Source: Drosophila persimilis (taxonomy: Eukaryota > Arthropoda > Insecta > Diptera > Drosophilidae). Taken from it: 64,000 nt of DNA. Numbering within the stretch: the first letter of the stretch is position 1; every line of letters begins with the position of its first letter. Below, piece by piece: positions 1 through 10,520 of the stretch. A program made the position numbers and the translations under genes. The notes beneath the pieces are model-generated. The model did not search any database, was not told where the DNA came from, and saw nothing but the letters and a program-made list of their open reading frames with translations. Where the stretch lies: positions 10,850,001 through 10,914,000 of the forward strand of contig NW_020825288.1 in assembly GCF_003286085.1 (NCBI RefSeq), read 5' to 3'.

Positions 1-380
1 TTGTATCGTACCTCTTCCTTACTCCCGTACCCGCTCTATATAAAAAAGAAAGAAAAACAGCACAGTGAGTGCAAAAGAAATAACGCACGCCGCACTCACG
101 GATACACAGATACATCCGTACATCCGCGGCGTCCGCGTCTGCGTCCGCGTCCGTGGCCCTGCAAAACCGAACGATCCGAACGAGCCCGAACGAACCTGAT
201 TCATGCGCTTAATTGCTTTGGAGCGTGTGCCGTGTCTGAACCCAGTCCCAGTCCCATACCCAGACCCAGACCCCCATCTCCACTGCTGACGGAGCAGGCA
301 GCCCCCAAACAAAAAGGTATGAAATCGAATTGTGCACACAAATGGGAGCAACAAAGCATACTCGTATAAGTGCGCTGGTG

Positions 381-426
381 TATCTGTATCTGTATCTGTA
401 TCTGCGACTGTGACTGTGACTGCGAC
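381..426. repeat. TATCTG hexamer repeat followed by GACTGT repeat
   Basis: Four perfect copies of TATCTG at 381-404 run directly into an imperfect GACTGT array to about 426. It is a simple microsatellite in noncoding DNA. Confidence 0.85.
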
Positions 427-1573
427 GCTGCCCAGGCTGGCAACAGCGACAGCGACAGTGCTGGCTTTCAATAAAAATGACAGCAACAATTTTTGACAGT
501 AGGTACAAAAAAAATAACAACAACAACAAGGGGGAAACACTCATAAAATATGCCGGGGACCTGGGCACGCCAATCGTGCAACAAACACGGATAGAGGGGC
601 ACACACACAGAGAAATGGGGATACCGAAAGGGAAATTGAAAAAATTCCGCACAGGCATTGAATAAAATTCAAACGGAAAGATCAACAGATACTCGTATCC
701 ACTCGTAGAAGGCACACCACACCAGTCGTATAGGAGCAATCAACAATCTGGGAAGAGATTATTAAAGACCGCACATTCCTATGAGAAGAGTGAGGGGATA
801 TCTTCAGATTTCCCTAAATCTAATAGGAGATTTTCCCACAAATTGGGAAGAGAATGTAGTAATCTTTCAAGATTGATTGCCTCAAACATTCCCTACATAA
901 TCCGCAAGAGATTCTTTCAAACTTGTACTTTATGTTTTAAAGATTATTCATTTTCATATATCATTCTATTTCTTCTTGTGTGAAGCACACCCACAAATAT
1001 ATGGTATAGAATACTTTCTTTAGTTCAACAAAATATCAGTAACGAGTAGATAAATATAGCAATAAATTTCCCCACAATCTAGCAAGAAGATTACTTTCCT
1101 AGAAAAGTATCTTCTGTGGTATCTATTAAATAAAAATTTATTTTAAGAGTAGCAGATTGTTTAACAAAACAAAGAGATCGTCTTTCATGCTGCCTCTTTT
1201 TGTTTTTAAGCATCACCGTCATCAAATCTGTGATTGCTAATAAAAGTTCTTTATAAAAAAAAGATCTTCCCACAATCCAACAAAAAACAAAACTTCCATC
1301 CAGTAATCTATTCCCCATTCATCGGCTAGTTATATTCTGGCTTCTTCATAAGGCACGCCGAACCCATCAATTAACTATTAAAACATAATATCAGTAAGAT
1401 ATAGATAATGCCATTGTGCTTATCTCCCACTCCGACCCCAGCCCAGCCCCAAAACTCATTTTCTGTGTGTTTATTATAACCAAAATTTTAGTGACCCACA
1501 AATGCAATTAAGTTGCGATAAAAATAGACATTTTATGTGATTTCCTTCCATCGCAAGCCCCCCGCCAATCAGC

Positions 1574-1593
1574 CAGTCAGTCAGTCAGTCAGT
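1574..1593. repeat. CAGT tetranucleotide repeat, five copies
   Basis: Five tandem CAGT units. It is a simple microsatellite in the upstream flank. Confidence 0.85.
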
Positions 1594-2006
1594 CAAAGCG
1601 AACCCACCCCCAAAGCCGGTGCGCGGCCAATCAATCTTAGATATTGTCGCCCCGCTGTTGGAACCCCGATGTTGATAAGGAACGACATCGCAATTAGATA
1701 GTCGCCCGGCCTCAAAGATAAGGAGAGGAGAGAAGCCGCCGACGACGACGGCCAGAGGCGTGCCTGCACAGCTTTTATGGGTCGCCGCTGAGCGAAGCTC
1801 ATAAAAGAGCAGCCGCAGCCGCAACAACCTCAAGTTTCCACAGAAATATCATTTATAGTTTCTTAATTAGCTCAGCAAATACATAAACGATCAAAGGCGA
1901 ACAGATCAAACAATCCAACAGAGCTTTCGAAATGCGCGCCCAGGCTTCACTTTACAACACTGCCCCCGGCTAATATGCGAATATTTCGCAGCACTAAGCC
2001 ACAGCT

Positions 2007-2020
2007 GTTGCCACGGTCAC
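2007..2020. promoter_or_regulatory. Candidate RFX X-box upstream of DNAAF5
   Basis: The 14-mer GTTGCCACGGTCAC has the two half-sites of an X-box (GTTGCC, two-base spacer, then a right half-site differing from the RRHRAC pattern at one position). Rfx drives ciliary genes in fly chordotonal neurons, and the gene downstream is a dynein-arm assembly factor. The identification rests on sequence match and gene function only. Confidence 0.4.
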
Positions 2021-2260
2021 GTCGCGGCACGCTTTATTTAAACAAAATAAACAATGTGAAAACTTGGCAATTAATGTAAGAAAAGGTGTTTAACAATTGA
2101 AGATAGTTACTACTCGGATTAGCCGGCGCATTTGTGTGATTTCACGAAAGGAATGACATAGGAAAAGCGCGAAAGAAAGTATTTAAACAGCTAAAAAGTG
2201 ACGCCTTGGATAAAGAGAGGGCCAACACAGGGAAAGAATCGGTGATTATTCTGGGAGTAA

Positions 2261-2267
2261 TGTTTAC
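2261..2267 (-). promoter_or_regulatory. Candidate forkhead (Fd3F-like) site
   Basis: TGTTTAC on the plus strand reads GTAAACA on the minus strand, a match to the forkhead core RTAAAYA. A second plus-strand match, ATAAACA, lies at 2046-2052. Fd3F acts with Rfx on motile-cilium genes in Drosophila. Short Fox sites are common by chance in AT-rich DNA. Confidence 0.3.
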
Positions 2268-2471
2268 AGTTTACGCGTGGAAAATACAATTATGTATTGC
2301 TTGGAAATTTATGTTTTATACGGACGAACATACGGACAAAGTCGGCTTTTGTACGTTTCCCGGTTTATAGCATATATTTAGTTCCATCTAGAAAGTTCGT
2401 AATCATAGCAACCGCCTCGTTTGTTGTTGCTATTGTCGCCTTCCTAACGCCTCTCCATTCTCATTTTACAG

Positions 2472-2557
2472 CAGACTTAGCTGGGAATCAGATCGAGTTC
2501 GTGTCGAGTTTTACAAAAATATCACAGTACTGTAACGATTTTCGATTTTCTACAAAA
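2472..2557 (+). other. 5' UTR segment of DNAAF5 after a probable leader intron
   Basis: A pyrimidine-rich acceptor (TTCTCATTTTACAG) ends at 2471, and the next 86 bases lead to the chosen start codon. This implies an intron in the 5' UTR; its donor could not be placed with confidence. The region upstream stays open to 2297 by chance. Confidence 0.5.
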
Positions 2558-5095
2558 ATGTCGACAATAAACCACGAGGAAATCGAGGAAAATACTAAGA
2601 AGACATGCAAGGACCTGGAGTCCACGGACAGAGTCCACAAGACAATGACTTTGAAGCATATGCTCGTTTGGGTCGAGAACAACTCGTACGATAACAGCAC
2701 GGAGCTTTTGGCCCAATACTTCGATCGGTTGTATCTGCATCTGCTCAAGTGCTACCACGACCGTTTCGAGAGCGTGCGCGACGGTGCTGTGCGTCTGGTG
2801 GATGCCTACCTGGACCGCCTGCCGCCGATGGACTTCAATCTCCTGAATGTGGTTTCCACACTGACGGAGCGCATGGGACAGGCCGAGACGGTGGAGCCCA
2901 GCGAGGAGATACGCTATCTGTACATTGGACAGCTGCATCTGATGGTGCGCAAGTATGCGAAGATGGGCAACGTGGGAGTCTTCCGCGAGTGCTATCATCT
3001 GGTGGTCAAAGTGCTGATCAAGGCCCTCAAGGATGACTATCCAGTGGTGCAGCGCGAGGCTTGCTCCACCCTGGTGGCTCTTTGCCGTGTGGCCGAGACC
3101 ACAGAGATTCGTCCCTTCACGGAACAGCTGGCTGTGGCCCTGTACGGAATGCTCAATCACAAGCACGCGCCGGCCCGCATCTCGGCCGTGGAGGCACTGG
3201 GACGTCTCAGTTTGCATATGGATGCCAGCGCCGAGAGCATGCGCCGCCTATTCGGCGAGGTGTCGCCGCTCCTGATGGATCGGATGCCACTGGTGCGGCG
3301 CGAGGTCGGAATAATGGGAGTCCTGATGCTAATGGATCTGCTTGATCGCTACTCCTTCTTTGAGCGGATCCTACCGCTGGTGCTGTGCTGCCTGAAGGAC
3401 GATTCCCCGGATGTACGCAACCACATCCATCCGCTGTGGGTCAAATGCGGCAAGCAGTACTACGAGGAGAACGAGGCGGAGCTGTCGCAGCAGGAGATCT
3501 GCGATCTGCCGGTGGATAATTACCCAAAGAATGTCAAGCGTCCAACGATTGGCTGCCGTGGACTGGTGCAGCGCTCCCTGCGTCTGCTAACCTTGATCAC
3601 TCGCGAGACGACCGATTGGAAGGACAATGTCCGTCTGCACTCGCTGAAGCTGCTGTACCAGTTCGTGGTCCATGCCGAGGCGGCCATGACGGCTAAGTTC
3701 TATGAAATTTATCCGGATGTGTCTCATGCCTGTTGCGATTCCGTGGCTGAGGTCAGTGCCGAGGCGGCCAAGGTGGCCGATCTGATGGGTCGCCTGCTCT
3801 GCTACGACGCCTGGATCGAGCACGGCTTCGATGGACTGCAGCGCAATGCTCGCGAGTCGTACATGAAGTGCTTCTACTACATGTTCACGGCCTCCAATAG
3901 CGCCTGCTTTGAGCACCTCATGCGCTTGTGCAAGCTCCTGAGAGCCACCGAGTACTCGCACACCCTGAAGCCGGGCTTCCAGTTGTACATCCTAAAGCTG
4001 CTGGACACCATACTGAACAAGTCTCTAGAGGCTACAGCCACTGAGGAGGAGCTCGACGAACTCTACATGACCGTGTATATCGTTGGCATAAAGGTCGTGG
4101 CGCTGGGCTACTCCCTGAACAGCGACAATGCCGACCCCAATGTTGGTCAAATGGTCCTTGAGCGTATCGCTCAGCTCCAGAAGGTAACGTTGGCCCAGCT
4201 GCACGAACGCTACTTCGAAATGGCACTGAGGGACGTGGAGAACCTGGACGCCGTCCTGGAGGATAATGCCGAGCCGATCCTTCTGCTGGACGGACTCATC
4301 AACATCTGTCACCTTCGGCGCTCCTACCTGAAGCGCCTCATCGAGCGGGTGAAGATCGTCTTTGAAAATTGCTCTGCCAACGCACAAATTCGCATCTTTA
4401 GCAGTCTCTCCATGGCAGCGCTTCTCTGGTCGAGCACACTGACACCACCACACGACGATGCGCCAGACGAGCCGACCATGATGAAAATCTTCGTCACGGA
4501 GATTGTGGAGCCGTATTTGACCTGGAAGGCTGGCGCTAGTTCCGAGTCCATGCGCTCCCTGGCCATGGCCACACTGTGCGCCCTCGCCCAGAGTGCCCCG
4601 GAGGATGTGCTCGAGGTGTTGCCGTCGCTGGTGAAGCATATGCCCAGCCTCCTCGAAGACCGCAATTCGAACACCCGAAACTATGCCATCAAGACGGTGC
4701 GCTACTTCCGGGGCTTGTCCGTGGAGGAGCTTAAGCCGCTGGCTTATGCCACCATGCAGCGCCTGGACGATCCCTCGGCGGGCATACGCTCGATGGCTGC
4801 CCTGGCGGTCGGCAGCCTGTCGCCCATCTTCAAGGGCGACTCCGACGAGGAGATTCAGCACCAGCACGAGGTCTGGGAGGCAGTTGTGAAGCGTGCCATG
4901 GATTTGATGCTACTCTACCACGAGAGCCCCGAAAAGAACATCAAAATCGCTGTGGAACAGAGCCTGGAGAAAATGGCCATTGACTATCCAGAGGCCTGGA
5001 CGGAACGTTGTCAGCGCGCCATGGCCATGTCCCACCAGAAGGATGAGCTGAACGAACTCTACGAAAAGCTGAGCATCAATAAGGTGGCTCCTTAG
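2558..5095 (+). CDS. Dynein axonemal assembly factor 5 (HEATR2) ortholog
   Basis: Encodes an 845-residue all-helical protein in one coding exon; human DNAAF5 has 855 residues. The family are cytoplasmic HEAT-repeat factors that help preassemble axonemal outer and inner dynein arms. In flies these are needed only in sperm tails and the chordotonal (hearing and balance) neurons. HEAT-like helical pairs run through the protein, clearest at about residues 155-290 and 690-755, where paired helices carry the usual Asp/Val/Arg pattern. The start at 2558 was chosen because ACAAAAATG fits the fly start context and the frame upstream of it reads hydrophobic, UTR-like sequence across a strong acceptor at 2471. 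D. melanogaster CG31320 is the probable counterpart. Identity rests on overall pattern and length from memory, not on a search. Confidence 0.85.
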   Translation: MSTINHEEIEENTKKTCKDLESTDRVHKTMTLKHMLVWVENNSYDNSTELLAQYFDRLYLHLLKCYHDRFESVRDGAVRLVDAYLDRLPPMDFNLLNVVSTLTERMGQAETVEPSEEIRYLYIGQLHLMVRKYAKMGNVGVFRECYHLVVKVLIKALKDDYPVVQREACSTLVALCRVAETTEIRPFTEQLAVALYGMLNHKHAPARISAVEALGRLSLHMDASAESMRRLFGEVSPLLMDRMPLVRREVGIMGVLMLMDLLDRYSFFERILPLVLCCLKDDSPDVRNHIHPLWVKCGKQYYEENEAELSQQEICDLPVDNYPKNVKRPTIGCRGLVQRSLRLLTLITRETTDWKDNVRLHSLKLLYQFVVHAEAAMTAKFYEIYPDVSHACCDSVAEVSAEAAKVADLMGRLLCYDAWIEHGFDGLQRNARESYMKCFYYMFTASNSACFEHLMRLCKLLRATEYSHTLKPGFQLYILKLLDTILNKSLEATATEEELDELYMTVYIVGIKVVALGYSLNSDNADPNVGQMVLERIAQLQKVTLAQLHERYFEMALRDVENLDAVLEDNAEPILLLDGLINICHLRRSYLKRLIERVKIVFENCSANAQIRIFSSLSMAALLWSSTLTPPHDDAPDEPTMMKIFVTEIVEPYLTWKAGASSESMRSLAMATLCALAQSAPEDVLEVLPSLVKHMPSLLEDRNSNTRNYAIKTVRYFRGLSVEELKPLAYATMQRLDDPSAGIRSMAALAVGSLSPIFKGDSDEEIQHQHEVWEAVVKRAMDLMLLYHESPEKNIKIAVEQSLEKMAIDYPEAWTERCQRAMAMSHQKDELNELYEKLSINKVAP

Positions 5096-7050
5096 CCATC
5101 TCGCCCAGATCGCATCCCATCATAGATTGAGATTTAAATATTTTTTTTGTTCTGTTTCAATTTGTACTTTAATTATTTATTATCTACTTATACCATGTAA
5201 TCATTTTGGCCAATCTGTTCGATTCTGAGTACCGATTCTGAGTGTAAACAAAATCCCATAAAGTAAATTTCGGAAAACGCAATGCATTCGAAAAATGCAC
5301 ACAAAACACTTGTTTATTTTGCCACGGCACGGCCCAGAAAATCCGGCCGTTTGATGATGAATGCACGCGTCCTAAAATGGGGGCCTGGGGCATCATTAGG
5401 CAAAAGGCAACAAAAATTGGGTTAAATTCCTTATAAATACTATTATGTGCGTCCATGAAGCAGGTACTTTTCGAAAACTGCAGCAATTGTAGGAGAATTC
5501 CGCTACAATATAATTTCGCTTCCAAGGGGATTATGGGAACTGCAAAGCGCATTTGTGTCATGTGATTTGAAGACCGCTGCTTTGGTGTTTACCACCCACT
5601 CTTAGGGCTGTCCTGCAAACACTGGAGACTGTGGCTGCCACGGGCGCTAATTAGCTGCCAAAAATATACCAACTTGCCCCACAGGAAGTTGCTACAGAGC
5701 TGCCACGCCAGGCCAACGTCAACAGCAGAAACAATTAAGTGTTGAGCAGGCACAGGCGGTGGCAGGAGAAGAATAATGGCTTCATAATAATCCCTGGGAT
5801 GCATGGATATTGCATCGGATAGTGCCTTTACGAGTATGTTGCATAGCTTTGCGCGCGGCTCGGCGGTGGCTCATCAAACTGCTGGTTGAAACCCCCTTTG
5901 ATTGGTTTTATTCCTTCTGCAAGTTGTCCGTTTTGGCTCGACTCGACCCAATTTCTGTTCGCCGCCGCCCAAAAACTAATTTGTGTCGCAATGTAGCCGA
6001 AAAGTTTGCACACTGCATTAAAACAATTTGTCAAATTAGGCAAAATGTACAAGTTTCTAATTAAAAGGCATACACACACACTGAGACAGTGATAACCACA
6101 CACACACAAAGCCACAGATACCCCGCTGGCGCCATTTGAAATGAGTATCGTATCTGCATCTCTTTCGGCGCACTTAATTGCTGGCAAATAAGCGGCAGAA
6201 GCTTTGTTACAGGGTATCCTTAGAGCAGAAGGGCATATTATATGGGTGTGGAATACCTTCCATAGGAAGAGCTAATTATCGTATTGTATACTTCTTTCCA
6301 CCACCTCACCTCAAACGGACCTTAACAAATCGTCTTTTTTTGGAAGGTTTGACACAGATTTGACTTCTCAAAAACTTCGAGAAAGTTCTTGGAGCTAAAA
6401 GGCGACTATGTTGAAAAATGACATGATTTTCTTATCCAAAAACCTGTGTTTCGTTCATAAAGCCACGTACTTATTGAACGGCCCTCGGACATAGCTCGTA
6501 ACGATCCATGATCTAGTAATATTTATAGCAACCTCTGTAAATATCCTCTGTGTCTGTTCCTCCTCCTGCTCTTCTGTATATACTCGTAGTTCTCCCATAA
6601 TAATTACCATTTATAAATATTTAATAAGAAATACGGCTAGCGGGGTATCCTTCGGTCGGATAACTAGACTACGAAGTAGGACTAGCAGTGGGAGTGTGCG
6701 TTTGCGTGTGTGTGTGTGTTCGCCCACATAAAATGACTAACTGTAAATAAAATGTAAGCAGCTGCCTGTCGACCGTACTTGGCTGATTTGCTGTTGTTGC
6801 TGTGCAGTTAATTAATTTTATTTAACATTTTCTGCCCGGGCCAATTATTAATACATATTTCAGCAATTAGAGAGGTCCTCTCCTGCCATGAATTCTAGGA
6901 CAGGATATTAAAAGAACTGTGAAGAGCGAGTCGAGTCAAGGACTCTCCTCATTGTTATGGCAAAGCACATTTAACTAATTATGCCGAACTCCGGCTTCAA
7001 AGACGGGGCAGAAAGTAAGATAGAGAGAATGTGAGAGTAACCCCATACAC

Positions 7051-7110
7051 AGCCACCCACAGCCACCCACAGCCACCCGCAGCCACCCTCCGCCACCCAC
7101 AACGACCCAC
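7051..7110. repeat. 10-bp tandem repeat (AGCCACCCAC), six copies
   Basis: Six consecutive decamers. The first two are identical and the next four carry one to three changes. On the opposite strand it reads as a GTGGGTGGCT array. It lies in plain noncoding DNA. Confidence 0.85.
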
Positions 7111-10103
7111 AGACGTCAGTTGTCAGTTTAATTAATCCTTTTTCAGAGCAAAGAGCCAGAGCAGCTGCAGCCAGCTCCTGGCGCACACGGCAAATAAACA
7201 GTTATAAATAGCAAGGCAAGAGGCCAAGGACCAGGAGCAGGACCGAGAACCCGCAGCCAGGACGACTGTGGCGTACAAATTAAATGCTACATTCAATGCC
7301 ATTTTGAAATCATTTCGAGCCGAAACCCCGTTTCCTTTGGCTTCGGCTTCGGTTTGCGATTGGTGTGGGGATTGGTGCCGGTTGCGGGGGGTTTGGTCTG
7401 TCTGAAGGACGCACAAAAGTTGCAAGAGACCGACCGACCGTCCCTGCCCGACCCGCCTCGGCTTCTGCCGCAATTGAATTTCATTGGACTTTGACCAAAA
7501 AGAGCTCGAAAGAAAAACAAGAACAAGCAAAAAAAAAACAAGCTAACTAGGGATGGCTGCCGAGTCTTCAGATACCCATCGTTCGTAGATATAGGAAAAA
7601 CTCATTATAGTTTTTTTCAGATTTTTCTGAATATATAGAATGGCTGTTATATAGATAGGCTGATATAGAATGGTTGAAACCAGGGATCACAAATAAGGGT
7701 GATTAAAATTGAAAGGTGGTGCTTATCGAAAAGTATCGCATATTCTAACTTGGAATACGATAGTGATCCGATATTTTTTTAAATCCGATATATAAATATA
7801 TTTAAAATATATGCGCATTTCGTGGAAATGTCAACCGAGGCCAACAAATCTAAAGTCAATAAAAGACATTTCCATATACTTGTGTAACGATATTATTTTC
7901 TAAAATTATTGAAACTCAGCTAATTTAAGCAATTGGAATATAATTTCATTAACTTTGATCTGAAAACCTATTTAAATAAACAAAACTTCACCTTACTATT
8001 TTCTCCTATAAGAACGATAATTCCTGATACAATTTTTCCTCAAAGTCACTCTATAATATTGAACTATCGACAAAAATTCCAGAAAATTTGATCAATATTA
8101 GTTCACGATATATTTTTTTCGAAACTTTATTAAGCCAATAAATTTCTGTCGCGTACGCAAGGAGTTTTAAATTAAATTTTGTTAAATGTACAAATCATAT
8201 TTGCGTCAAATTATATATACATAAATACATTTTTCTTTTATCACAAATGGTGTACAAAATACGAATACCCTCTGATACCCTTCTATGGCTTCCCTTTTTT
8301 TTCTTTTTGCGCTAAATTTTGTTCCTCGGTTGCAATTTGAAAATTACTTTCATTACGTTTAAAAGTTCATTTAAATTTCACATCATAGAACTTATTTTCA
8401 TCTCGTGGGCATTTCATTAGGCTTCACTTCAGTCCAGTCCATTTTCCATTTTGCATTTTGCATTTTCCATTCCATTTTACCTTCTTTTTGGGCAGCGTGT
8501 TGTCAGCTGTCGTACGATACATATTTATCCACTTGGCTGGCCCGGGAAATGCCAGTTGAAAATGGGAAAAACTAAATAAAATCTCCGGCTATACAAATCG
8601 TTGACCTATTTGGCTGACCCAGGGGCCGTAATACATATTTCGTTTATATCTCGCGCCGGCTGTGTTGCCGTCCTTCAAGGATATGACAGGCGCTCACTAA
8701 TTGAGATACTCCTCGCTTTTGATCAGCAGGGTGGAGGAAGAGGGCGGGATTCCCCTGGACACACTACGTTATGCAAGTGGAATTGGCGGATGGTGGATGG
8801 TGGATGTAAATGAAATGAGTTGACGTAACAATTAATCCAATGGCATGGCAACGGGACTCTTGTGTCTTGTGTAACAGTATCCTGCATCACCAGCAATGAA
8901 CGAGCGATAATTAAATACTGACTGCCTTATGCCTTCTCGTGCTCTCGTGTTCCCGTGTTCTGGTCCCCTGTTCAACCTCCACCAGCTTCTTTTCATTGCC
9001 CAAAACTTTGAGTAAGTCCTTGCGCAATTAGGATGCTGGCTACCACTAATAAAAAATGGCCCCGAGTCGAGCATCCTTGTTGTCCTTGTCGCTGCCCCAA
9101 GTCGATACTCCACTACGGAGCGGGTGGAGTTCGCTTCATTTGCTCCAGCTATGCTTATTTCCACTTAAATGCTTAATTATAATTGAGTTTTATATAAAGG
9201 GAAAGCGGAGAAATTGTCCCTGCCCCAAGAGGAAGGAGGGAGTGGGGAGTGGGGAGTGGAGTGGAGCAGTGGCTTCCTGGCAGAGGAGTACTTGAAATTA
9301 AATACAAATAATCTTTTGACTCCTTTCCCTTTCCCTACTCTTCTCTTCTCTCCTTTTCCTTAAAAGGGTTCTGGGCCGCGGACTCTGCTCCCATTTGGCG
9401 TTGTTTTAATTACGTCTTAATGCCAACGCTTACGATCGCCCACTCTCCCCGTCGCCCCAGACTCGATGAGTGAAATAAGGTTCAATGGCTTGCCTTTCCT
9501 TGCCCGAGCTGTGCGTATCAATTCAGCGTTAATTGCTCCTCCCTCCCCATTCCCATCTTCATCCTTATCCACATCCTCTGTGAATGCCAAACGAGCTCGG
9601 AGCTGGAACGCAGTGTGAAAGGGGGGGAATCGGACAAACTGGAATGGTGCGAATGCCATTTTGGCCAGGTTTTTATTGATTTTCGTCCACGGCAGCCTTT
9701 TTACAGATGAGTAGCTAGCGAGCCAGCAGCCAAGGACAATGGAAATAGCCCAATTAATCGTAGGTCAATGGATGCTAAGTGTTTAATAGGAATTTTGGTG
9801 AATCAAGATATGTAATTAGATAATACTTTGTTCCAAAGAAACCTGCAACTCTTTCGTATTGATTGAAAGAAGATTGTTTAGCGGTGCAAATTTATTGCAG
9901 TATTTTCCTGGTTTTATACCGAAAGCACCCACTGTCCTTCAGCCCGCCTAATTATGAGAATCTTGCCAGACAATGCTGGAGACGACCGACTCTAGCTCTG
10001 AGGGTCTCAGGGTAACTGCTCATCAAGGAGCAGCCCAGACAGACATGGAGTGCGCCCTGCCACTCACTTGAGCCCCAACTATGCTATGTATCATTATTAT
10101 GAA

Positions 10104-10142
10104 GCCGATGGCGATGGCGATACCGATGCCGATGCCGATGCC
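10104..10142. repeat. Imperfect GCCGAT/GGCGAT hexamer repeat
   Basis: About six hexamer units alternate GCCGAT, GGCGAT and ACCGAT. It is a simple repeat in noncoding DNA. Confidence 0.75.
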
Positions 10143-10481
10143 TGCAAGTGTTTATTTTTGGCAGCCAGCAGCAGCAGTACGGATTCAGAAGTGGGTGCCA
10201 GGAGGTAGGCGGCGGCGGCGGTGGCAGTGGTGGCAGTGTGGCAGCGCCAGCAGTTTTTGTTTTTGTTAATGTTCGCATTAATGTTGTCATACTGTTTGGC
10301 TCTCATTACGGTCGGAGAGTTGGAGATGGAGATGGATGGGAGTGGAGATGTGAAGATGTGGAGATGTGGAGGCTGGGGCTGAGCGATGGTAGCGTTGCCG
10401 TTGCTCTGGCATTAATTAAGCATGTTTGACTGTGAATGTCAACAGCAGAAATTGCCGTTATGTGTGCCTGCGTTGACAGGC

Positions 10482-10482
10482 G

Positions 10483-10520
<38 letters not shown>
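10482..10520. repeat. GGCT tetranucleotide repeat
   Basis: A run of GGCT units, interrupted at both ends by GACT. A shorter GGCT run follows near 10553-10572. Confidence 0.85.

Larger units (their letters stand above)
1..2557. other. Noncoding region upstream of DNAAF5/HEATR2
   Basis: No supportable coding exon is seen. The first 700 bases are simple-sequence rich (purine/pyrimidine hexamers and CA tracts), which creates several accidental open frames. From about 780 to 1550 the DNA is AT-rich with nothing recognisable. From about 1600 to 2300 it becomes more complex, with GATA-like words (for example GATAAGG near 1674 and 1718), a candidate X-box and forkhead-like sites. This part is the likely promoter and 5' UTR of the downstream gene. 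The last stretch contains a probable 5' UTR intron ending at 2471. Confidence 0.6.

Noticed and set aside
1..540. Overlapping open frames on both strands at the left edge
   Set aside because: They are by-products of hexamer and CA/TG simple repeats that lack stops. The peptides are repetitive and have no start context.
2297..2557. 87-residue N-terminal extension of DNAAF5 from an ATG-less or upstream start
   Set aside because: It crosses a strong 3' splice acceptor at 2471 and reads UTR-like hydrophobic sequence. The ATG at 2558 has the better context and gives the family length.
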